A DNA stretch of 37,629 nt from Clostridia bacterium (lineage in GTDB: Bacteria; Bacillota; Clostridia; Oscillospirales; Acutalibacteraceae). Both the position numbers and the translations under genes were made by a program. The stretch spans positions 1 through 37,629 of the forward strand of contig CAADUC010000032.1 in the NCBI GenBank assembly GCA_900752115.1, written 5' to 3'. The notes beneath the pieces were generated by a model, which saw only the letters and a list, made by a program, of their open reading frames with translations, was not told the origin of the DNA and searched no databases. This document shows, piece by piece, positions 23,177 through 30,868 of this stretch (position 1 is its first letter; the number at the start of each line of letters is the position of its first letter).

Positions 23177-24673
23177 ATGAAGCTTTCATTTGAATACGGC
23201 CACGGCATGATGAATGCCGAGCTGCCCGATACCACCGACGTTTTTATCCCCGGCGAGACGGTTCCCGATCCACCGTGCATCGAGCAGACGTGGGACGCGC
23301 TTTACGACGCGGCGCTCCAAAGCATCCGCCATCCGATCGGGATGCCGCCGCTCGCGGAGCTGGCGCACAAGGGCAGCACGGTGGTGTTTGTCATTCCGGA
23401 CATTGTCAAGGGCGGCAATCAGCCGACCAGCCACCGCAAGGTCGCGATCCGCGCCTGCCTGGATGAGCTGTATCGCGTCGGCGTGGAAAAAAAGGACATT
23501 CTGCTTCTGTTTTCCAATGGCCTCCACCCGCGCGCCACGGTGCCGGAAATGAAAACCATCCTCGGGCCGGAGCTGTTCTCCGAGTTCTACCCCTCCGGCC
23601 AAATCACGAGCCACGATTCCGAGGACTACGATCACCTCGTTGATCTTGGTTACACCGAGCAGGGCGACCACGTCATCATGAACAAGTATGTGTATGACGC
23701 GGACGTGGCGATCCTCATCGGCCACACGCAGGGCAATCCGTACGGCGGCTATTCCGGCGGGTACAAGCACTGCGCGACGGGCATCAGCCACTGGCGCAGC
23801 ATTTCGGCGCACCATGTGCCGCAGGTTATGCATCGTCAGGACTTTGTGCCCGTATCCACCAACAGCGAAATGCGCCACAAGTTCGATCAGCAGGGCATGC
23901 TGATGGAAGAGAAGATGGGCAAGAAATTCTTTTGCTGCGATGCGGTGCTCGATACCAAGTCGCGCCAAATTGAAATCAATTCCGGCTGGGCTAAGGAGAT
24001 GCAGCCCATCAGCTGGAAGATGGCGGACAAGCGTACCTATGTCCACTGGGCGGAGAAGAAATACGATGTGGTGGTGTTCGGTATGCCGACCGATTTCCAC
24101 TACGGTCCCGGCATGGGGACCAATCCGCTCCAGATGATGCAGGCGCTTTCTGCACAGGTGATCCGTCACAAGCGCGTGCTGGCCGATCGCTGCGTGTTCA
24201 TTGTCTCGAGCATTTGCGACGGCTGGTTCCATGACGAGCGCTGGCCGTATCTGCGCGAGCTGTATGAGATGTTCCAGCACGATTCAATGAACATTCTGCC
24301 GGATATGAACCGCTACGGCGAATATTTCGCAACGAACCAGGAGTACATCCGCAAATACCGTTTTGCGAACGCGTTCCATCCGTTCCACGGATTTTCGATG
24401 ATGAGCTGCGGTCATCTGGCGGAGGAGCACACGAGCGCGATCTACATCGTCGGCGCGCGGGAGCCGGGCATTGCCCGCGGCATGGGCCTCAAGACCCGCG
24501 CTACCTTCGAGGAGGCGCTGGAGGATGCGATGAAGAAGTATGTCGGCCCGAACCCGAATATCCTCGCACTGCCGAAAACCTTCACCACCGCCGCCGTCCA
24601 TCTCTGCATGAAGGATCCGTCCCAGAACAGCCATACCCGCGACAGCGCTCCCGCCCACCCCTGCGGCGGCTGA
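23177..24673 (+). CDS. LarA-family nickel-pincer racemase/epimerase homologue (DUF2088)
   Basis: This 498-residue cytoplasmic protein has a GAGGAGG site and starts 15 bases after the TIM-like gene. It conserves the LarA active-site pattern. His117 (NGLHPRA), His183 (GHTQGNPYGG), Lys197 (SGGYKHC) and His213 (ISAHH) match His108, His174, Lys184 and His200 of lactate racemase, with nearly the same spacing (66, 14 versus 10, and 16). It should therefore carry the pyridinium-dithiocarboxylate nickel cofactor and move a hydride at a 2-hydroxy-acid or sugar-acid carbon. The cofactor-making genes larB, larC and larE are not in the window. In this context an aldonate or other sugar-acid epimerase is more likely than lactate racemase (inference). 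Confidence 0.75.
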   Translation: MKLSFEYGHGMMNAELPDTTDVFIPGETVPDPPCIEQTWDALYDAALQSIRHPIGMPPLAELAHKGSTVVFVIPDIVKGGNQPTSHRKVAIRACLDELYRVGVEKKDILLLFSNGLHPRATVPEMKTILGPELFSEFYPSGQITSHDSEDYDHLVDLGYTEQGDHVIMNKYVYDADVAILIGHTQGNPYGGYSGGYKHCATGISHWRSISAHHVPQVMHRQDFVPVSTNSEMRHKFDQQGMLMEEKMGKKFFCCDAVLDTKSRQIEINSGWAKEMQPISWKMADKRTYVHWAEKKYDVVVFGMPTDFHYGPGMGTNPLQMMQALSAQVIRHKRVLADRCVFIVSSICDGWFHDERWPYLRELYEMFQHDSMNILPDMNRYGEYFATNQEYIRKYRFANAFHPFHGFSMMSCGHLAEEHTSAIYIVGAREPGIARGMGLKTRATFEEALEDAMKKYVGPNPNILALPKTFTTAAVHLCMKDPSQNSHTRDSAPAHPCGG

Positions 24674-24726
24674 AAATCTCCGCTGGGCTGCGGTGTGAGA
24701 GAAAAGAGAAAAAAGGAAGAGACAAG

Positions 24727-27183
24727 ATGTCCAGAATCTATCAAAAGGAAAATCTAACCTACATCGGGTTTCCGCTGGGAGGAATCGGAGCGGGCATGTT
24801 CACCGTGGAGGGAAACGGAGGATTTTCTTCCTTTTCACTGAGAAATTTTCCCGATCTCAATCTCGAACCCTGCCTGTTTTCCGCAGTTACCGTGAAGGGA
24901 AAGAAAAATATCAGCCGGGTCATAGAGGGACCCGTACCGAAATATAAGATTTACGGTGCGGCGACCAGCCCTTCGCCTCTGCCGCGGTATGAGGAGAGTT
25001 TTGCAAAGGGAACGGGGCTGCCCGGAAGGACATATGGTCTTCCCAGATGGAAGGAGACGACTTTTACTGCGAAGTTTCCGTTTGCGGAGGTCTCCTTCCT
25101 GGATCCCGCTTTTCCGCTGAATGTAAAATTAACAGCCTGGAGTCCGTTTACTCCTCCGCATGCGGACGATTCCAGCTGTCCGATGGCATATCTGGAGTAT
25201 ACGTTTACAAATCGCACGGGGAGATCGCTGGACGCTGTCTACTATTTCAGCTCAATGAATTTTATGGCGGACAGGCCGGAACAGGGAGAGGTTTTTCCGG
25301 TTTCGGGAGGGTTTGTGCTGTCACAGGCAGGAACGCCGGATCGTCCATGGGATCAGGGAGCTTTCCTGGCCCAGATTCACGATGCACAGACCAAGGTCAA
25401 TACCGCTTTGTTCCGCGGCGGCTGGTTCGATCCGCTTACCATGCTGTGGAACGATATTCAGGCGGCCCGTACAGAGGAGGGCGTTCGGGAAAACGATCCT
25501 GATAATCCGAACCCGGGAGCATCTCTTTCCCTCGCGTTCCATCTGGAACCGGGACAGGAAAAAACGGTGGTGGTGAGCTGTGCATGGTATGCGCCGCAGT
25601 CCAGGCTGCGGATTGGCCATGAGGAAAATGCGGATCGGCTGACGGACCGTGAGCTTGCTGCTCTGGAACGATATGCCCCGTGGTATGCGGCGAAGTTTTC
25701 CTGTGTGGAAGAGGTGGGAAAATTCGCAAAGGACGAATATGACCGCCTGCGCAGTGAGAGCAAACGGTTTACGGAGACGTTTTATGCTTCCACTCTGCCG
25801 GACGACGTACTGGAAGCGGTGAGCGCCAATTTGTCCATTTTGAAGTCCCCGACGGTTCTGCGGCAAAAGGACGGCAGGCTGTGGTGTTGGGAAGGATGCC
25901 GCGACAGTGCGGGTTCGTGTCACGGCACGTGCACGCATGTATGGAATTACGCCCAGGCGCTGTGTCATTTGTTCCCTTCTTTGGAGAGAGGACTGCGCGA
26001 GACGGAATTCTTTGATTCCCAGGATGAGAGAGGGCATCAGAACTTCCGCGCCGCTTTGCCGATCGGCGAAACCAGTCACAGCTTCCATGCGGCCGCGGAC
26101 GGTCAGCTGGGCGGTATCCTCAAAGTGTACCGTGACTTCCTGATTTTCGGAGAAGTGGAGTGGCTCAGAAAATTATGGCCCAGAATAAAGAAGTCTATGG
26201 CGTATTGCATCGACCAGTGGGACAGAAAAAGGGAGGGTGTGCTGAAGGAGCCTCACCACAATACATATGACATCGAATTCTGGGGTGCGGACGTCATGTG
26301 CTCCTCGTTCTACATTGCCGCTCTCACGGCGATGGGAAAGATGGGGGAGATCCTTGGGGAGGACTGCAGCTGCTATGAGGAGCTTGCGGCAAAAGGAATG
26401 CAGTACTTATCCGATCGTCTGTTCCATGGAGAGTACTTTGATCAGCAGGTGGAATGGAAGACGTTGGAGACCAGTCTCCCCGTTGCAGGTGCGCTGGCTC
26501 TGAACGATAAGCTTTCCACGGAAGCCGAAGCGATGATCCGGGAGTACGGTCCCAAGTATCAGTACGGGAGCGGGTGCATTTCCGACGGCGTACTGGGGTT
26601 CTGGATGGCGGAGGTCTGCGGTTTGGGCAAGATCGGCGATCAGGATAAGATCATCCGTCACCTGAACAGCATTTACCGGTACAATTTTAAAGAGGATCTG
26701 CGGGAGCATTCCAATACGCAGAGGCCCGGATACTGTCTTGAGGAGGAAGCCGGGCTGCTGCTTTGCACCTGGCCGCATGGAGGAAAGCCTCAGCTTCCTT
26801 TTGTTTACAGCGACGAGGTCTGGACAGGAATCGAGTATCAGGTGGCATCGCATCTGATGTTTGTGGGCGAGATAGAAAAGGGTCTCAATCTGGTGCGCGC
26901 CTGCAGAAGCAGATATCAGGGCAGCGTGAGAAATCCCTTTGACGAATATGAGTGTGGTCATTGGTATGCCCGTGCCATGGCGTCTTACGCATTGCTGGAA
27001 GGCATGACAGGCGTTCGCTATGATGCGTTCCATCGAACGTTGGAGATTAAACCGCGCATGCAGGGTGATTTCGCCATCTTCCTGGCGACGGATACCGGAT
27101 ACGGCCTGGCAGGAATACGGGAGGGACGTCCCTTCCTGCAGGTGGCGAGCGGTTCTATTGACGTCGAAAAAATTGTCACCTGA
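24727..27183 (+). CDS. GH116-family glycosidase (DUF608/glucosylceramidase-like)
   Basis: The protein has 818 residues and no signal peptide. The N-terminal beta domain begins with GFPLGGIGAGMFTVEGNGGF, the usual start of GH116. The (alpha/alpha)6 barrel domain contains CHGTCTHVWNYAQAL (about 398-412), FPSLERGLRE, and a TYDIEFWGADVM segment whose Asp515 is the probable acid/base. The Glu nucleophile is not obvious: the motif here is CHGTCTH, and Glu389 lies a little upstream. GH116 enzymes cleave beta-glucosides and beta-xylosides with retention. It is the last operon gene and would hydrolyse an imported glycoside alongside the GH172-like first gene. Confidence 0.85.
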   Translation: MSRIYQKENLTYIGFPLGGIGAGMFTVEGNGGFSSFSLRNFPDLNLEPCLFSAVTVKGKKNISRVIEGPVPKYKIYGAATSPSPLPRYEESFAKGTGLPGRTYGLPRWKETTFTAKFPFAEVSFLDPAFPLNVKLTAWSPFTPPHADDSSCPMAYLEYTFTNRTGRSLDAVYYFSSMNFMADRPEQGEVFPVSGGFVLSQAGTPDRPWDQGAFLAQIHDAQTKVNTALFRGGWFDPLTMLWNDIQAARTEEGVRENDPDNPNPGASLSLAFHLEPGQEKTVVVSCAWYAPQSRLRIGHEENADRLTDRELAALERYAPWYAAKFSCVEEVGKFAKDEYDRLRSESKRFTETFYASTLPDDVLEAVSANLSILKSPTVLRQKDGRLWCWEGCRDSAGSCHGTCTHVWNYAQALCHLFPSLERGLRETEFFDSQDERGHQNFRAALPIGETSHSFHAAADGQLGGILKVYRDFLIFGEVEWLRKLWPRIKKSMAYCIDQWDRKREGVLKEPHHNTYDIEFWGADVMCSSFYIAALTAMGKMGEILGEDCSCYEELAAKGMQYLSDRLFHGEYFDQQVEWKTLETSLPVAGALALNDKLSTEAEAMIREYGPKYQYGSGCISDGVLGFWMAEVCGLGKIGDQDKIIRHLNSIYRYNFKEDLREHSNTQRPGYCLEEEAGLLLCTWPHGGKPQLPFVYSDEVWTGIEYQVASHLMFVGEIEKGLNLVRACRSRYQGSVRNPFDEYECGHWYARAMASYALLEGMTGVRYDAFHRTLEIKPRMQGDFAIFLATDTGYGLAGIREGRPFLQVASGSIDVEKIVT

Positions 27184-27313
27184 GAGCAGAAACCGCACGG
27201 CGCATGATGAAGTGCCGCAGAGTTGCTCTTTTGCACACAGGCCGGAGAGAGCGGCAGCTTTTGATGATGGTAAGTCTGCCGTTGGCTCCGCCTGTATTTC
27301 AAGGGAAAGAAAA

Positions 27314-27357
27314 CGGCAAGGCTCACTCGGAAACGAGGAGGCCTTGCCGTTTTTCTC
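27314..27357. terminator. Operon terminator (bidirectional)
   Basis: CGGCAAGGC (27314-27322) pairs with GCCTTGCCG (27341-27349), followed by TTTTT and preceded by an A-rich run. It ends the catabolic operon and can also serve the convergent lipoprotein gene. Confidence 0.85.
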
Positions 27358-27419
27358 TTACTAAATTCTTTCCCGATGAGCCGCGCTTCAGACTTCCGTT
27401 CTTATGAAGGGGTCAGCGA

Positions 27420-28637
27420 TCAGCGGAAAGTCACACACCAGTACGTCCATCCGTATTCGTTAAAGAAGCATCCGATTCCGCAGGACGTGAAAGAAGCGCT
27501 TACCATCGCAGCATAGTGGTCTGCGCTGTTGGCCCAGGCGTCTACAATTGCCTGCGCGGAGGAGGCGTTCTGACCGATGATTTCCACCGTTTGCGCACCG
27601 TCGTGTGTCAGTCCGGTATCGACCATCTGGTCGCAGCGTTCTTTTGCAATGGCCGATAATTCACTGTCAACTGTAAGCGGCGCGACTCCTGCCGCTTCCC
27701 GGTATGCGTTGATGTTTTCCAGCACCGCGCTGTATGCAGAATCGCTGGAATCGATAAACCACCATATCCCGGATCCGCTGGCCGAACTGAACGGTATTTC
27801 TCCATATGCCGTATCGTCTGTCGGAGCCGGTGGTTCGGTGCTGCTTGCACTGGCGGCACTGTTCCCACTGCTGGTGCTGCTTGTGCTATCCGCGCTGCCA
27901 GTGCTGTTGGCGCTGTTGGTGCTGCCGGAATGGTCACTGCTGTCCGGCTCCGATGCAGTCTGCGGCTCCTGACCGTTGTCCGGCTCCTGGCTGCTTTCTT
28001 CCTGTCCGTCCGCGGGCGTTTCTTCCGGTTCCGCGGGTTTCTCTTTTTCCACCGTCACTATACAACTGGCTTCCAGTTCACCCAAACGGGACGTAATGAC
28101 GGCTTCTCCTGCCGAGATCGGTGTAATATTGCCCGCCGCGTCCACCGTGGCAACGGATTCGTCCGAAGAGGTGTAAGTAATCGTTTTTTCAGTGGCGTCC
28201 TCCGGCTGGACAGTGGCCGCAGCCGATTGAGCCTCACCACCCTCTGTTAGGGTCAGAGATTCAGGCATCACAAGGCCCGTGGGACTGACCACCACCGTAA
28301 TAACGCCGCTGGCCGAGAGTTCTCCGTCCTCGCTGGCAAGGGTGATCTCGGCTGTGCCGGCGCTTACCGCCACCAGATTACCGTCTGCGTCTACCATTAC
28401 CACACTGGGATCACTGGAAGAATAGCTCAGTCCTAACTCGGCTGCCAGTTCCTCCGCCTCTTCTTGTTCCGGTGTGGCGCCGCTGTAAGTATAGTCCGGG
28501 ACAGCTGTCCCGGTGACGCCTTTCTCCATCGTGTCAGGCAGGGTCAGCGTCACGCCCGTGATGCTGTTGCTGCTGCAGCTTGTCAACAGCAGAGCAGCCA
28601 TCAGGCTGAGTGCCGCCGTTTTTACAGAAAATCGCAT
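27420..28637 (-). CDS. Lipoprotein with two BIG2-like domains and a C-terminal CAP/SCP domain
   Basis: The ATG at 28637 has GGAAGGAAAG upstream and a lipobox (LLLTSC). The 405-residue product has two bacterial Ig-like (BIG2) repeats with the hallmark YSSSDPSVVMVDADGNLVAV and YTSSDESVATVDAAGNITPI. A long low-complexity Glu/Pro then Ser/Asn/Thr/Gly linker follows. The C-terminal CAP domain begins near INAYREAAGVAPLTVD and contains AKERCDQMVDTGLTHDG and a late Cys pair. CAP proteins are secreted and often bind or cleave cell-surface material. The role here is unknown. It is monocistronic with its own promoter and is not obviously part of the sugar operons. Confidence 0.88.
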   Translation of the reverse strand: MRFSVKTAALSLMAALLLTSCSSNSITGVTLTLPDTMEKGVTGTAVPDYTYSGATPEQEEAEELAAELGLSYSSSDPSVVMVDADGNLVAVSAGTAEITLASEDGELSASGVITVVVSPTGLVMPESLTLTEGGEAQSAAATVQPEDATEKTITYTSSDESVATVDAAGNITPISAGEAVITSRLGELEASCIVTVEKEKPAEPEETPADGQEESSQEPDNGQEPQTASEPDSSDHSGSTNSANSTGSADSTSSTSSGNSAASASSTEPPAPTDDTAYGEIPFSSASGSGIWWFIDSSDSAYSAVLENINAYREAAGVAPLTVDSELSAIAKERCDQMVDTGLTHDGAQTVEIIGQNASSAQAIVDAWANSADHYAAMVSASFTSCGIGCFFNEYGWTYWCVTFR

Positions 28638-28683
28638 GCTTTCTTTCCTTCCTTTTCCAAAAAAGAAACACTCGTATTCTTTT

Positions 28684-28712
28684 ATTATAATCAGTTTTGC
28701 ACAGCATTTCAA
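28684..28712 (-). promoter_or_regulatory. Promoter of the CAP-domain lipoprotein
   Basis: On the minus strand TTGAAA (28712-28707) and TATAAT (28689-28684) are separated by 17 bases and lie about 50 bases before the start codon. Confidence 0.8.
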
Positions 28713-28856
28713 TAAAGCGACTCGGTTTCTCTGCGGCCCTCTCCGCGATTACTTGTTAGACACAGTGAGGCGTGATGCCGTGCCTATACGGGAATCTGCG
28801 CGGCTGTAGGGGGAGCTGGCGCAGACAAAGGGGATAAACGAATGGCTTGGTCAAAG

Positions 28857-29458
28857 TCAGCGATGCCGCAGCCGGTACCTTGTCACGGTTTCGATCCGCC
28901 CTTCCCGCAGCAGAACCCTCGCTTCGACTGTACCGCAGCCGTTCCAATACGCCTTGACGGAGAAGGAGCACGGCGGGGAATCGCCGTAGTTCCATTCCCA
29001 GGATCCGTATTTTTCCCTTGCCAGCTTGTCAATGGCGACCCAGTCATCTGCCGTCAGGGAAAAGCGGGAGCAGGTCCGGCCGCGCAGCGCCCGGTTTGCC
29101 AGAAGGCGGCGGAATTCCTCCAGGGAAACCCTTCCCCCGAGCGCCTCCGAAAGATTCAGCACCCTGCCGCGCACGGAGGGAGTCCCCTTGGACTGCAGTT
29201 TTTCATACGGCGGCGTCAGCGCCGCCGTCATGGTTTCCAGATCGGCCGCAAACAGGATGGTCCCGTGATGGAGCAGTCTGCCGCCGCTCGTGTACTGGGA
29301 GTTGCCGGAAAATTTTCTTCCGTCCACGGAAAGGTCGTTGCGTCCGCTCAGCTGCGCGTCCACGCCCAGCTCCCGCAGCGTCTCCACCACGGGAGTGCAG
29401 AACAGCTCAAAGCGCATGGCTTCCATCCGCTCCCGCGCGGTGATGAACGTACGTCGGG
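28857..29458 (-). pseudogene. lplA: Truncated lipoate-protein ligase A
   Basis: The frame contains the central and C-terminal parts of LplA. FITARERMEAMRFELF is followed by the diagnostic LSGRNDLSVDGRKFSGNSQ and LLHHGTILFAADLE, then the small C-terminal domain (LAREKYGSWEWNYG; FSVKAYWNGCGTVEARVLL). The first about 100 residues, including the start of the lipoyl-AMP pocket, are missing. The last residues after GRIETV do not look like the normal end. The normal protein is about 330 residues. A terminator lies immediately upstream (29516-29558), so no transcript reads into it in an ordinary way. The remnant is next to a dihydrolipoyl dehydrogenase remnant, suggesting a former lipoate-enzyme locus. 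Confidence 0.75.
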
Positions 29459-29515
29459 CATCCCCGGCCTCCCGGCAGAGAGAGGCGCCTCGGGACCGGA
29501 CGAAACAAGAGAAGA

Positions 29516-29558
29516 GCCGGCGCCCTTCAGAGAGCTTTTCGCTCTGAGAGGCGCCGGC
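29516..29558. terminator. Stem-loop terminator after the chimeric regulator gene
   Basis: GCCGGCGCC (29516-29524) pairs with GGCGCCGGC (29550-29558). An inner stem CAGAGAGC/GCTCTGAG extends the structure. On the minus strand it is followed by the T-rich TCTTCTCTTGTTTC. It probably ends the transcript arriving from 29609. Confidence 0.65.
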
Positions 29559-29608
29559 TTTGCCTTTGCTGTGTTTCCGGACGCGCCGGCCGCAATGTGT
29601 CCTCCCGG

Positions 29609-30868
29609 TTATGCGCCGGAATGAATTCCCTTGCCCAGGAGACCGGCCGCAGCCTCCATGATGCATTCACCGACGCTCGGGTGCGGACTGATCAGATCCG
29701 CCAGGTCCTCCACGCACGCCTCCGCCTGCATGGCCGCCGCAATCTGGCCGATCAGCTCCGAGGCGTGCCCGCACACCAGCTGCGCGCCGAGAACCTCTCC
29801 CGTGCGCTCGTCCGCCAGCAGCCGCACGAAGCCCTCCGCGCTCGCCTTGTGCGCCAGCATCGCCCCCGGCACGATTTCGCCGATCGCATAGATCCCCGGC
29901 GCGGTCGTCCGCAGGAACGAATCCACCTGAATTTTTCCGCCGGTGCAGCGGATCCCGAGCCGCTCGAGCCGCTCCGGGCTGAATTTCGGACGCCGGCCCG
30001 CCGACACCAGAACGGAATCAAATGGCAGAACAAGGCCGCAGTCGAGCAGCCGCTCCGCCTCCCGGCAGCTCTCCGGTACTCCCTTCCAGCCGGACGCCGG
30101 AAAGCCGACGGCAATGAGAAAATTTGTTCCGGCCATCTGCTCCAGCTTTGCGCTGCCTTTCCGAAAACGCTCTTTCACGCTCTCCCGGCCGGGTTCGTTC
30201 TCTGCACGGAACAAAATCCAAATCAAATCTCCCGACAAAGAGGAGAACACCATCGGAGCGCCGAACCCCCAGCCTGACAGCTCTTCCTCCAGATGCTCAT
30301 GTACGCTTTGGGAAACAGGCGATCGCGGCTTGAGCACACAGATCTGATATGCCTCGCCCGAACCGGGAAGCTCCAGAAATTCAGCGCGCGCCTCCCATTC
30401 CTCCCGGCTGATGGTCCCCTCCAGCCAGCGGCACAAAATGTTGTCCCGCAGCAGCCGGTAGCTTTCCTGCATCTGCCGCTGCTGTCTCTGCTCGCTTTCC
30501 AGCCGTTCAATCAGATGCAGCAGGGTTTCCTCCAGCTCTTTTTCCTCCACGGGCTTGAGAAGATAGTTTTCAATCCCGTAGAGATTGGCCTCCTTCACAT
30601 AGTGAAAGTCGTCGTATCCGCTCAGTACAATGGTCTTGGTATGCTTCCCGTTTTTTCGCAGCTCGCGGAGAAGCTCCAGGCCCGTCATAACAGGCATCCG
30701 GATATCCGTGATGAGAATGTCGATCGGCTGTTCCAAAAGGATCGACAGTGCCTCCCGGCCGTTTTCCACCTTTGCGGCAATTTCAATGCCGAACTCCTCC
30801 CAGGAAATCAGACTGTCGATTCCGTCGAGGATCATCGGCTCGTCATCCGCCACCAGAGCCCTGTACAT
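29609..30868 (-). CDS. Chimeric ORF: YesN-type response regulator fused to the end of dihydrolipoyl dehydrogenase
   Basis: This open frame has 419 codons. Residues 1-120 are a receiver domain (acidic Asp8/Asp9, phospho-acceptor Asp55 in ILITDIRMP, Lys105 in YLLKPVEE). Residues 121-282 are the variable middle of a YesN-type regulator. From about residue 283 the sequence is dihydrolipoyl dehydrogenase. FDSVLVSAGRRPKF and APGIYAIGEIVPGAMLAHKASAEG come from the FAD domain. After a jump at about 345, GFVRLLADERTGEVLGAQLV comes from the dimerisation domain, with the active-site HPSVGE. The AraC DNA-binding domain, the CxxxxC disulfide, the NAD domain and about 65 residues of the interface are gone. 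It starts inside the end of the kinase gene (26-base overlap). It cannot work as either parent and is best read as a deletion fusion, though the frame stays open. Confidence 0.8.
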   Translation of the reverse strand: MYRALVADDEPMILDGIDSLISWEEFGIEIAAKVENGREALSILLEQPIDILITDIRMPVMTGLELLRELRKNGKHTKTIVLSGYDDFHYVKEANLYGIENYLLKPVEEKELEETLLHLIERLESEQRQQRQMQESYRLLRDNILCRWLEGTISREEWEARAEFLELPGSGEAYQICVLKPRSPVSQSVHEHLEEELSGWGFGAPMVFSSLSGDLIWILFRAENEPGRESVKERFRKGSAKLEQMAGTNFLIAVGFPASGWKGVPESCREAERLLDCGLVLPFDSVLVSAGRRPKFSPERLERLGIRCTGGKIQVDSFLRTTAPGIYAIGEIVPGAMLAHKASAEGFVRLLADERTGEVLGAQLVCGHASELIGQIAAAMQAEACVEDLADLISPHPSVGECIMEAAAGLLGKGIHSGA

